Shown: positions 1-5,714 of the stretch, in pieces | Numbering within the stretch: the first letter of the stretch is position 1 | Layout of the letters: every line of letters starts with the position of its first letter | Assembly (NCBI GenBank): GCA_023450335.1 | Contig: JAEXHA010000125.1 | Location: forward strand, 1-9,999 | Origin: Actinomycetes bacterium | GTDB lineage: Bacteria; Actinomycetota; Actinomycetes; Actinomycetales; Microbacteriaceae | DNA: 9,999 nt | Direction: 5' to 3' | The notes under the pieces: generated by a model | Told to the model about the DNA's origin: nothing | Database searches by the model: none | The model's input: the letters and a program-made list of their open reading frames with translations, nothing else | Made by a program: the position numbers and the translations under genes

Positions 1-91
1 CGGGCTTGGCCCGGTCCACTGTCAGGGGCATCAGGCGCTTGCCCTCGCCACCGGCGAGGATGATTCCAAAGACCTTCGGCGCTGCTGGCAT
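1..91 (-). CDS. glgC: Glucose-1-phosphate adenylyltransferase, N-terminal 30 codons only (runs off the left edge)
   Basis: The reverse strand from the ATG at 89-91 reads MPAAPKVFGIILAGGEGKRL and continues MPLTVDRAKP to the edge. The LAGGEGKRLxPLTxxRAKP stretch is the nucleotide-binding N-terminal signature of ADP-glucose pyrophosphorylase, which makes ADP-glucose from glucose-1-phosphate and ATP for glycogen and related alpha-glucans. Only the first 30 residues are present, so the allosteric and C-terminal parts cannot be judged. It is divergent from glgA with 46 bp between the starts, matching the glgC/glgA arrangement known in mycobacteria. There is no Shine-Dalgarno upstream; TAGTGT lies 6 nt before the ATG, so the transcript may be leaderless. 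Family identification is firm despite the truncation. Confidence 0.9.
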   Translation of the reverse strand, partial: MPAAPKVFGIILAGGEGKRLMPLTVDRAKP

Positions 92-137
92 GGCACCACA
101 CTATGCCCGCTGACGCCCGTGTACTAGCGTTCGATTC
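92..137. promoter_or_regulatory. Divergent glgC/glgA promoter region with two leaderless-type -10 elements
   Basis: Only 46 bp separate the two start codons. On the minus strand TAGTGT (plus coordinates 98-103) ends 6 nt before the glgC ATG. On the plus strand TAGCGT (125-130) ends 7 nt before the glgA ATG. Neither start has a purine-rich Shine-Dalgarno. A -10 hexamer at this distance places transcription start at or next to the A of ATG, as in actinobacterial leaderless mRNAs. No convincing -35 is visible for either direction. The hexamers are seen; promoter function is inferred. Confidence 0.55.
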
Positions 138-1331
138 ATGCGCGTCGACATCATCTCGAAGGAGTACCCGCCCGAGATCTACGGCGGGGCCGGGGTCCAC
201 GTCGCCGAGCTCGTGAAGGCGCTGCGCGAGCGCATCGACGTGCAGGTGCGCGCGTTCGGCGACGCGCGCGTCGAAGAGGCGACCACCGCCTACACGGTCC
301 CCGCCGAGCTGGCCGGCGCCAACGCTGCGATCCAGACCCTCGGCACCGACCTGACCATGGTCGGCGACGTAGCCGGGGCCGACGTCGTGCACAGTCACAC
401 CTGGTACGCCAACTTCGCCGGGCACCTCGCGGCGCTGCTCCACGGCATCCCTCACATCGTCACCGCCCACTCTCTCGAACCGCTGCGCCCCTGGAAGGCG
501 GAGCAGCTCGGAGGCGGCTACGCGGTCTCGAGCTACATCGAGAAGACCGCCTACGAAGGCGCGGCGGCGATCGTGGCCGTCAGCGACGGCATGCGCCGCG
601 ACATCCTGCGCAGCTATCCGGGTCTGGACCCCGACAAGGTACGGGTGATCCACAACGGCATCGACGTCGAGGCGTGGCGCCCGGTCGACGACCCCGATCT
701 GCTGGCCCGTTACGGCATCGACCCCGACCGCCCGTCGATCGTGTTCGTCGGCCGGATCACGCGCCAGAAGGGCCTGCCGTACTTCCTGCGTGCGGTTGAA
801 CTGCTGCCGGCCGATGTGCAGGTGATCCTGTGCGCCGGGGCGCCGGACACCCCCGAGATCATGTCCGAGGTGCAGGGCCTGGTCCGTGACCTGCAGGCCA
901 CGCGCGAGGGCGTCATCTGGATCGAGGACTTCCTGCCGCGCGATCAGCTGTGCGCTCTGCACACGGCGGCCACCGCGTTCGTGTGCCCGTCGATCTACGA
1001 ACCGCTGGGCATAGTCAACCTCGAAGCCATGGCGTGCGGAGCCGCCGTGGTGGCTACGGCAACCGGCGGCATCCCCGAGGTGGTCGTCGACGGAGCGACC
1101 GGCCGGCTGGTGTCGATCGAGCAGGTGCAGGACGGCACCGGGACGCCGCTGCATCCCGAGCAGTTCATCGCCGATCTGGCCGCCGCGCTCACCGAAGTGG
1201 TCTCCGACCCCGAACGGGCCCGGCGCTACGGCCAGGCGGGCCGCGAACGGGCGGCGCAGCACTTCAGCTGGTCGGCGATCGCCGACGCCACGGCTGCGCT
1301 CTACCGCGAGGTCGCCGCCGCCGGCCGATAG
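138..1331 (+). CDS. glgA: Actinobacterial glycogen synthase-type GT4 glycosyltransferase, probably alpha-maltose-1-phosphate synthase (GlgA/GlgM)
   Basis: This 397-aa GT-B fold enzyme transfers glucose from a nucleotide sugar in cytoplasmic alpha-glucan synthesis. The N-terminal domain opens with KEYPPEIYGGAGVHVAEL (residues 8-25), followed by HSHTWY (85-90) and HSLEPLRPWKAEQLGGGY (111-128). The donor domain shows HNGID (172-176), VGRITRQKG (204-212, with R206 and K211 as likely phosphate contacts) and the E-x7-E pair E288/E296 in YEPLGIVNLEA. The length fits the actinobacterial family of about 390 aa. These motifs closely match mycobacterial Rv1212c, long called GlgA but shown to act as GlgM, making alpha-maltose-1-phosphate from ADP-glucose and glucose-1-phosphate. 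It differs from the long GT5 GlgA of E. coli. Divergence from glgC, which makes ADP-glucose, supports the role. The choice between GlgM and classical synthase activity is inferred. Confidence 0.92.
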   Translation: MRVDIISKEYPPEIYGGAGVHVAELVKALRERIDVQVRAFGDARVEEATTAYTVPAELAGANAAIQTLGTDLTMVGDVAGADVVHSHTWYANFAGHLAALLHGIPHIVTAHSLEPLRPWKAEQLGGGYAVSSYIEKTAYEGAAAIVAVSDGMRRDILRSYPGLDPDKVRVIHNGIDVEAWRPVDDPDLLARYGIDPDRPSIVFVGRITRQKGLPYFLRAVELLPADVQVILCAGAPDTPEIMSEVQGLVRDLQATREGVIWIEDFLPRDQLCALHTAATAFVCPSIYEPLGIVNLEAMACGAAVVATATGGIPEVVVDGATGRLVSIEQVQDGTGTPLHPEQFIADLAAALTEVVSDPERARRYGQAGRERAAQHFSWSAIADATAALYREVAAAGR

Positions 1332-1334
1332 GCT
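1329..1334 (+). promoter_or_regulatory. -10-like TAGGCT before the ABC ATPase, containing the glgA stop codon
   Basis: TAGGCT sits 6 nt before the ATG at 1341, and its first three bases are the TAG stop of glgA. The short stretch up to the ATG (GGACGC) has no good Shine-Dalgarno. The ATPase gene may therefore have its own leaderless transcript as well as read-through from glgA. This rests on a short motif only. Confidence 0.4.
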
Positions 1335-1340
1335 GGACGC

Positions 1341-2132
1341 ATGCCACAGGTCCTCGATTTCGCCGACGTCGTCGTCCGCCGCAACGCCCGCAACATCGTC
1401 GACCACGTCGACTGGACCGTCACCGACGACCAGCGCTGGGTGATCCTCGGGCCCAACGGGGCCGGCAAGACGACGATCCTGCAGCTGGCCGCGACGCTCC
1501 TGCACCCGACCTCGGGGGCCGCGACCATCCTCGATGAGCGGCTCGGCCGCACCGATGTGTTCGAGCTGCGGCCCCGCATCGGTTTCGCCTCCTCGGCGAT
1601 GGCCAGGCGCGTGCCGCCCGAGGAGACCGTGCTCGACGTCGTACTCACCGCCGCGTACTCGGTGCTAGGCCGGTGGAACGAGGCGTACGAGCAGATCGAT
1701 GAGAAGCGCGCGCGTCGCGTGCTGGCCGAATGGCGGCTCGACCACCTCGCCGATCGCACGTTCGGCACGCTGTCGGACGGCGAGCAGAAGCGCGTGCAGA
1801 TCGCGCGCGCCGTGATGACCGACCCCGAGATGCTGCTGCTGGACGAGCCCACCGCGAGCCTCGACCTGGGCGGCCGAGAAGAGCTGCTGGCACTGCTGGG
1901 CGGGTACGCACAGGCACCCACGACCCCCGCGATGATCATGGTGACCCACCACGTCGAGGAGATCCCGGTCGGGTTCACCCACGTGCTGCTCATGGCCGCC
2001 GGCGGCATCGTCGCGCAGGGGCCGATCGACCAGACGCTCACTGCGGAGAACCTCACCCGCACCTTCGGCGTCGAGATCGACCTGTCGCACGGCGACGGGC
2101 GCTACGCCGCTCGCGCCGCTGCCGGTCACTGA
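1341..2132 (+). CDS. Soluble ABC-type ATPase, single ATP-binding domain, no permease alongside
   Basis: This 263-aa protein is one complete ABC nucleotide-binding domain. It has Walker A GPNGAGKTT (37-45), signature LSDGE (144-148), Walker B LLLDE (165-169), a D-loop SLD (173-175) and an H-loop in MVTHH. There are no membrane segments, and no permease or solute-binding gene lies nearby. The canonical Q-loop glutamine is missing: the strand after Walker A reads RIGFASSA (79-86), with serines where Q is expected. That occurs in ModF/PhrA/YlmA-like orphan ATPases, to which this looks closest. Expected activity is ATP hydrolysis in the cytoplasm; partner and substrate are unknown. It lies 9 bp after glgA and could be co-transcribed, but also has its own -10-like element. 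The name of the family is certain, the function is not. Confidence 0.85.
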   Translation: MPQVLDFADVVVRRNARNIVDHVDWTVTDDQRWVILGPNGAGKTTILQLAATLLHPTSGAATILDERLGRTDVFELRPRIGFASSAMARRVPPEETVLDVVLTAAYSVLGRWNEAYEQIDEKRARRVLAEWRLDHLADRTFGTLSDGEQKRVQIARAVMTDPEMLLLDEPTASLDLGGREELLALLGGYAQAPTTPAMIMVTHHVEEIPVGFTHVLLMAAGGIVAQGPIDQTLTAENLTRTFGVEIDLSHGDGRYAARAAAGH

Positions 2133-2155
2133 CCTGGCCGGAAGGCTGATAGAAT
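2129..2155 (+). promoter_or_regulatory. Candidate rpmE2 promoter (CTGACC / TAGAAT)
   Basis: A -35-like CTGACC (2129-2134, 4 of 6 to TTGACA) overlaps the TGA stop of the ABC ATPase gene. A good -10 TAGAAT follows at 2150-2155, with a 15-bp spacer that is slightly short. Transcription would start near 2162, giving a 5' leader of about 67 nt before rpmE2. The strong -10 suits a highly expressed ribosomal protein gene. Confidence 0.6.
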
Positions 2156-2161
2156 CGCTCT

Positions 2162-2228
2162 TTGGTGCTCGTGCACCGCAGACTTTGACCGTCCTGGCAA
2201 AATCCAGGACACCAGGCTAAGGACTCCC
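2162..2228 (+). promoter_or_regulatory. Structured 5' leader of rpmE2, candidate L31 autoregulatory leader
   Basis: Two perfect hairpins are visible. GGTGC/GCACC (2164-2168 with 2173-2177) has a TCGT loop, and GTCCTGG/CCAGGAC (2191-2197 with 2204-2210) has a CAAAAT loop. The Shine-Dalgarno AAGGA (2219-2223) stands 5 nt before the ATG. The AGGAC of the second hairpin's 3' arm recurs at 2220-2224 over the Shine-Dalgarno, so GTCCT (2191-2195) could pair with either copy and mask the ribosome site. Structured L31 leaders are described in Actinobacteria; membership here is inferred from position and structure only. Confidence 0.5.
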
Positions 2229-2483
2229 ATGAAGACTGATATCCACCCCGACTACCAGGCCGTCGTTTTCCGCGACCTGGGCTCCGGCGAGACGTTCCTG
2301 ACCCGTTCCACGGTCAGCAGCGACAAGACGATCGAGCTCGACGGCGTCACCTACCCCGTCATCGACGTCGAGATCTCCTCGGCCTCGCACCCGTTCTACA
2401 CGGGCAAGCAGCGCATCATGGACTCGGCCGGTCGTGTCGAGAAGTTCAACCAGCGCTTCAAGAACTTCGGCGGCTCCAAGTAA
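2229..2483 (+). CDS. rpmE2: 50S ribosomal protein L31 type B
   Basis: This 84-aa small basic protein starts MKTDIHPDYQAVVFRDLGSG and ends RFKNFGGSK, with the diagnostic SSASHPFYTGKQR segment (52-64). It is full length for the type B form of L31, a component of the large ribosomal subunit near the central protuberance. It contains no cysteine at all, so it is the zinc-free form lacking the CxxC ribbon of type A L31. In many bacteria zinc-free L31 is repressed by Zur, but I see no AT-rich Zur-like palindrome upstream. Instead there is a clear promoter and a two-hairpin leader. It starts at an ATG with AAGGA 5 nt upstream and is followed 11 nt after its stop by a strong terminator, so it is probably monocistronic. 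Confidence 0.96.
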   Translation: MKTDIHPDYQAVVFRDLGSGETFLTRSTVSSDKTIELDGVTYPVIDVEISSASHPFYTGKQRIMDSAGRVEKFNQRFKNFGGSK

Positions 2484-2494
2484 GCAGCCTCCTG

Positions 2495-2522
2495 CGAATG
2501 CCCCGCTTCGGCGGGGCATTCG
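2495..2522. terminator. Perfect 12-bp hairpin with TTCG loop after rpmE2
   Basis: CGAATGCCCCGC (2495-2506) pairs without mismatch with GCGGGGCATTCG (2511-2522) around a TTCG tetraloop (2507-2510). The stem's distal strand ends in ATTCG followed by TCGTTGG, so the U-tract is poor, as is usual for actinobacterial terminators. It separates rpmE2 from the unrelated gene at 2561. Confidence 0.9.
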
Positions 2523-2560
2523 TCGTTGGCCGGGAATCGCCGCCGTGAGATGCTGGCCCG

Positions 2561-3382
2561 ATGGGGGACAGCATCGAGGGTGACGAGCTCGCCGAGCTGC
2601 GCGCACGCGCGTACGGCCGGGCTGCTCAGGGACTGTCCACCGCCGAGCAGGCCCGCATGGACGAGCTGGAGCGCATGCGGCGCGGTGCCGGTGCGGGCCC
2701 AGCCGGGTCGCCGGCGGCAGGCGGCCCCGTGAACCGGTCGGTGGCTGCCCCGACATCGGCATCCGTGGCTCGGGATGCGCAGCCGCGCCCATTCGGTGGC
2801 GACGCGCCGGCACCGGTCGCCGGGGACGACGACGCAGCCCTCGCACCCGCACCCGCGCCGCCCGAGGTGGTCCGTCTGCGGCCTTCTCGCACCTACCTGG
2901 TCGCGCTGGTCGTGGCCGCGACGTTCGTCCCGGTGGCCGCGATCGGCGGCTTCATGGCAGGAGCGTGGTTCGCCGACCTCGGGGGAGCAGCCACGGCGGA
3001 GCCGACGATGCTCGGTGGTCAGGACGACGCCGAAGTGGATGCCAGTCTCGAGCGGGTCCGTGGCGGACAGGCCTGGGACGACGCGGCGCCGGCGCTGCTG
3101 GGCGGCACCGCCGACGGACTGGTGTGGTGGGGCACCGTGGCAGAGGGGGCGCAGACCTGCATCGTGCTCGATCTGACCGACATCGGGCCGATGCCGCTGT
3201 GCGGCCCGACCGAGGTCGTCCGCACGTCGGGACTCGGCGGTGAGCTGACGGTGATGACCCACAGCGAGGGCGTCGACGTCGGGGGCGCACCGACGACCAC
3301 GCCGCTGCCACCGACGACGATCACCTACGCCGTCAATCCCTACGCGGGGTCGTTCGCCGTGACGACGCGCGCCGGGCAGTGA
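2561..3382 (+). CDS. Single-pass membrane protein with extracytoplasmic C-terminal domain, function unknown
   Basis: I do not recognise this 273-aa protein. Residues 8-40 form a charged, helix-prone segment (ELAELRARAYGRAAQG, then TAEQARMDELERMR). A disordered Ala/Pro/Gly-rich linker follows (41-108), then one transmembrane helix (about 111-137: TYLVALVVAATFVPVAAIGG and on). The external domain is about 135 residues and ends in a Thr/Pro-rich tail. The positive residues before the helix (RLRPSR) predict a cytoplasmic N-terminus. Two cysteines, C200 and C214, lie in the external domain and could form a disulphide; WWG at 189-191 is a further landmark. Cysteine and tryptophan spacing resembles small actinobacterial envelope proteins, without naming a family. 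The start is uncertain: no Shine-Dalgarno, only GATGCT 6 nt upstream as a weak leaderless-type element. The stop lies 3 bp from the convergent exonuclease. Confidence 0.75.
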   Translation: MGDSIEGDELAELRARAYGRAAQGLSTAEQARMDELERMRRGAGAGPAGSPAAGGPVNRSVAAPTSASVARDAQPRPFGGDAPAPVAGDDDAALAPAPAPPEVVRLRPSRTYLVALVVAATFVPVAAIGGFMAGAWFADLGGAATAEPTMLGGQDDAEVDASLERVRGGQAWDDAAPALLGGTADGLVWWGTVAEGAQTCIVLDLTDIGPMPLCGPTEVVRTSGLGGELTVMTHSEGVDVGGAPTTTPLPPTTITYAVNPYAGSFAVTTRAGQ

Positions 3383-3385
3383 GCG

Positions 3386-4225
3386 TCACCTGATCGGCCA
3401 GCTGCCGTCGAGCACCCCGTCCGGTTCGAGTCGGCCGACCTTGATGAAGTACTCGGTGAGGCTCTCCGCCTGGGCGCGGGCCCACCCGATCTGCTGGGTG
3501 TGGAGCTCGGCGGCGTCGGCAGGCAGGGCGAACCGGCCGGCGAGCGCCTGGGCCACCCGTCCGGCGGCCACGGCATCGGCGGCGGCATCGTGCGCGCCCT
3601 CGAGGGTGACCGCGTAATGCGCGGCGACCACCTCGAGAGTGCGCTTGCCCTTGCGGTAGCGGTCGTAGGTCTTGTCGAGCACGAGGGGATCGATCACCGG
3701 TGCCGGCGCGAGCAGCGGCTCGACGCCGTGCCGCAGAGCCTCGTACTTCAGCAGGGAGAAGTCGTACGGCGCGTTGTAGGCGACCACGGGGATGCCGGCG
3801 TCCAGCAGCTGTCGCAGGGCCGCCACCACCTCTGCCACCACATCGGCCCCCGGCCGGCCGTGTGCGCGGGCGTGCGCGGTCGTGATGCCGTGCACGGCCG
3901 TCGCCCCAGCGGGGATGTCGACACCCGGGTCGGCGAGCCAGCTCTGGGCGCGGACGACCGCGCCGTCGGCACCGAGCAGCCCCACGTGGGCGGTCACGAC
4001 GCGGTCGGCGGTCACGTCGACGCCCGTGGTCTCCAGGTCGAACACGCCCACCGTGTGCGCCCACCCCGCCACGGGGGGTGCGGCCGGCGCCTCGGCGTAG
4101 GCCACGACCTCGTAGGTCGGCGTCTCGTGCGAGGCGGTGGCAGTGTGCGCGGGCGAGGCGGAGCCTGCGGCATCCCACCCGCCGTCGTCCCAGAGGGGGA
4201 GCGTGGGCTGGTGCGGCAGGTCCAT
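3386..4225 (-). CDS. DEDDh 3'-5' exonuclease, DnaQ/DNA polymerase III epsilon-like
   Basis: This 279-aa protein carries a full DEDDh exonuclease domain (about 58-232). The metal and catalytic residues are D63 and E65 in FDLETTGVD (Exo I), D155 in YNAPYDFSLL (Exo II), and H212 with D217 in HDAAADA (Exo III). It should remove nucleotides from the 3' end of DNA or RNA; a proofreading, repair or RNA-trimming role cannot be told from sequence. It lacks the polymerase or UvrC-like fusion of larger relatives. Residues 1-57 are an Ala/Pro-rich extension, and near its tip QPTLPLW (6-12) resembles a beta-clamp binding peptide. The ATG at 4225 is preceded by TACCGT 7 nt upstream and only a weak GAGG, so the mRNA may be leaderless. 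No better internal start is seen upstream of Exo I. The 3' end almost touches the convergent membrane-protein gene. Confidence 0.88.
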   Translation of the reverse strand: MDLPHQPTLPLWDDGGWDAAGSASPAHTATASHETPTYEVVAYAEAPAAPPVAGWAHTVGVFDLETTGVDVTADRVVTAHVGLLGADGAVVRAQSWLADPGVDIPAGATAVHGITTAHARAHGRPGADVVAEVVAALRQLLDAGIPVVAYNAPYDFSLLKYEALRHGVEPLLAPAPVIDPLVLDKTYDRYRKGKRTLEVVAAHYAVTLEGAHDAAADAVAAGRVAQALAGRFALPADAAELHTQQIGWARAQAESLTEYFIKVGRLEPDGVLDGSWPIR

Positions 4226-4291
4226 GCCTCATACGGTATGGCCGGCCACCGACACGCCCGTGGCGGCTCGCCGCACTCGTAGACTCGGACG
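4226..4291. promoter_or_regulatory. Divergent promoter region of exonuclease and hydrolase, with two palindromes
   Basis: On the minus strand TACCGT (plus 4233-4238) lies 7 nt before the exonuclease ATG. On the plus strand TAGACT (4280-4285) lies 6 nt before the hydrolase GTG. Both fit leaderless -10 positions. Two adjoining palindromes, ATAC-G-GTAT (4231-4239) and TGGCCGGCCA (4239-4248), cover the exonuclease -10 and the bases just upstream. GCCAC-N10-GTGGC (4245-4249 and 4260-4264) is a further imperfectly supported dyad. Function is inferred. Confidence 0.45.
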
Positions 4292-5194
4292 GTGACCGCA
4301 CCCCATCCCGCCGCCGGCGAGCGCCTCGCCGCCCTGCCGGTCCAGCGGCACGAGATCTCCGTCCTGGGCGGCACGACCGCGTACTGGACGTACGGTCCCC
4401 GCGACGCACCGATCACCCTCATCGCCGTGCACGGCTTCCGCGGTGAGCACCACGGCCTCGAACCGGTCGTCGCCTATCTCGACGGCATCCGCGTCATCTC
4501 ACCCGATCTGCCCGGATTCGGCGAGACACCGCCGCTGCCGGGCCGCCGGCACTCGCTCGACACCTACGCGCAATGGCTCACCGCCTTCGCTGCCGCAGTC
4601 GCGCCGGGTGCCGAGATCCTCGGCCACTCGTTCGGCTCGATCGTCGTGTCGGCCGCCGTCGCCGGCGGCCTGCCGGCGCCGCGGATGGTCCTGATCAACC
4701 CCATCGGCGCCCCCGCGCTCGAGGGGCCGCGCGGGATCCTCACCCGCCTCGCCGTGCTCTACTACTGGGCCGGCGCGAAGCTGCCACGTCGGCTCGGTGA
4801 GGCGCTGCTGCGCAGCCGCCTGGTCGTGCGGGTCATGAGCGCGTCGATGGCCAAGACCCGCGACCAGGCGTTGCGCGCCTTCATCCACGAGCAGCACGAC
4901 ACCTACTTCTCGCGTTTCGCCGACCGCGACGTGCTGCACGACGCGTTCGTGGCCAGCGTCTCCAACGACGTGCGACCGTTCGCGGCGCGCATCGCCCAGC
5001 CGACGCTGCTGATCGCCGCCGAGCGCGATGACATCACCCCGATCGAGGCCGAGCGCGAGCTGCAGAAGCGGTTCGCCGACGCCGAGCTGGTCGAGATCGC
5101 CGATGTCGGCCACCTCATCCACTACGAGACACCCGAACCGGCCGCCGCCGCGATCACGCGGTTTCTCGCGCCCGCCTCCGGCGATAGGCGTTGA
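4292..5194 (+). CDS. Alpha/beta-fold hydrolase
   Basis: This 300-aa soluble protein has the alpha/beta hydrolase fold. The oxyanion-hole motif HGF is at 47-49, and DLPGFGET (72-79) follows strand beta-4. The nucleophile elbow GHSFGS has S113, a catalytic acid is D246 or D247 in AERDDITPIE, and the catalytic histidine is H274 in VGHLIHYE. The triad is complete, so it is probably active as an esterase, lipase or C-C or haloalkane-type hydrolase; the substrate cannot be read from sequence. A helical cap lies around residues 145-225. There is no signal peptide. The start is a GTG with no Shine-Dalgarno but TAGACT 6 nt upstream. Its last 41 bp overlap the convergent CGNR regulator gene, and it is monocistronic in layout. 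A specific pathway role would be a guess. Confidence 0.87.
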   Translation: MTAPHPAAGERLAALPVQRHEISVLGGTTAYWTYGPRDAPITLIAVHGFRGEHHGLEPVVAYLDGIRVISPDLPGFGETPPLPGRRHSLDTYAQWLTAFAAAVAPGAEILGHSFGSIVVSAAVAGGLPAPRMVLINPIGAPALEGPRGILTRLAVLYYWAGAKLPRRLGEALLRSRLVVRVMSASMAKTRDQALRAFIHEQHDTYFSRFADRDVLHDAFVASVSNDVRPFAARIAQPTLLIAAERDDITPIEAERELQKRFADAELVEIADVGHLIHYETPEPAAAAITRFLAPASGDRR

Positions 5195-5714
5195 CGTTCA
5201 TGCGGTTGCCGCAGTTCCCGGTGTCGCAGTAGCGCTTCGACCCGTTCTTCGAGAAGTCGATGTAGACGCCGCGGCAGTCGTCGGCCTCGCACGTGCGTAC
5301 CCGGTCGTACATGTCGGAGCGGATGACGTCGACGAACGCCATCGCCGTCTCGACGAGGATCCGCACCGCCAGGGGGTCGCCGGCATCGGTCGCGTGGATG
5401 TGCCAGTCGTGTCCGTCGTGGATCACCAGCTGTGGCAGCGCGCGCCCGTCGCGCAGCATGGCGTTCACCAGCGGCACGGCGCGCTCACGGTCGACGTCCC
5501 ACAGCTCTCGCAGACGAGGTCGCACCGCCCGCAGGGCCGACAGCTCGCCCTCGTCGTGGCGGATCGAGCCGGTGTAGGGGAAGTCGGCGAGGAACGCGTG
5601 CATCTCGTCTTGTGTCGACAGGCGATCCACGCCGTCGGGGCCGGTGTCGCCGAGCGTGTTGACCAGGGCCGCCGCAGCCCGCAGCGACATCTCGGTGTCA
5701 CGAATGAAAACCAT
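5154..5714 (-). CDS. CGNR zinc-finger, ABATE-type putative transcriptional regulator
   Basis: This 186-aa protein has the two-part layout of the CGNR family. An N-terminal ABATE-like helical domain (about 10-130) includes LVNTLG and FLADFPYTG. The C-terminal zinc finger has C142, C147, C163 and C168, with the name-giving CGNR at 168-171, and ends in a basic tail (YRRRRARE). The family is proposed to bind DNA and act in stress responses; direct evidence is limited. The ATG has AGGAG (plus 5720-5724) 5 nt upstream, a good Shine-Dalgarno. It is divergent from an EamA exporter, with perfect inverted repeats between the two. That is a typical local-regulator layout, so control of itself and the exporter is a reasonable inference. 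Its 3' end overlaps the hydrolase gene by 41 bp. Confidence 0.88.
   Translation of the reverse strand: MVFIRDTEMSLRAAAALVNTLGDTGPDGVDRLSTQDEMHAFLADFPYTGSIRHDEGELSALRAVRPRLRELWDVDRERAVPLVNAMLRDGRALPQLVIHDGHDWHIHATDAGDPLAVRILVETAMAFVDVIRSDMYDRVRTCEADDCRGVYIDFSKNGSKRYCDTGNCGNRMNVNAYRRRRARETA

Noticed and set aside
950..1537. 195-codon plus-strand frame across the glgA/ATPase junction
   Set aside because: Arg/Pro-rich shadow of two well-supported genes in another frame.
2133..2228. Zur box upstream of the zinc-free L31 gene
   Set aside because: I looked for the AT-rich palindrome typical of Zur sites and found only GC-containing hairpins.
2396..3262. 288-codon minus-strand frame opposite rpmE2 and the membrane-protein gene
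   Set aside because: It crosses the terminator and the 3' end of rpmE2, is His/Arg/Gly-rich, and has no domain or ribosome site.
3500..4282. 260-codon plus-strand frame opposite the exonuclease
   Set aside because: It is antisense to a complete DEDDh domain, with Gly/Val/His-rich shadow composition and no start signals.
3333..4409. 358-codon minus-strand frame overlapping the exonuclease
   Set aside because: Very Arg-rich low-complexity translation in a shifted frame. The DEDDh motifs are all in the other minus frame.
4559..5122. Hydrolase as part of an operon with the CGNR regulator or exonuclease
   Set aside because: Neighbours on both sides are on the opposite strand, so it is transcribed alone. 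No pathway can be inferred from them.
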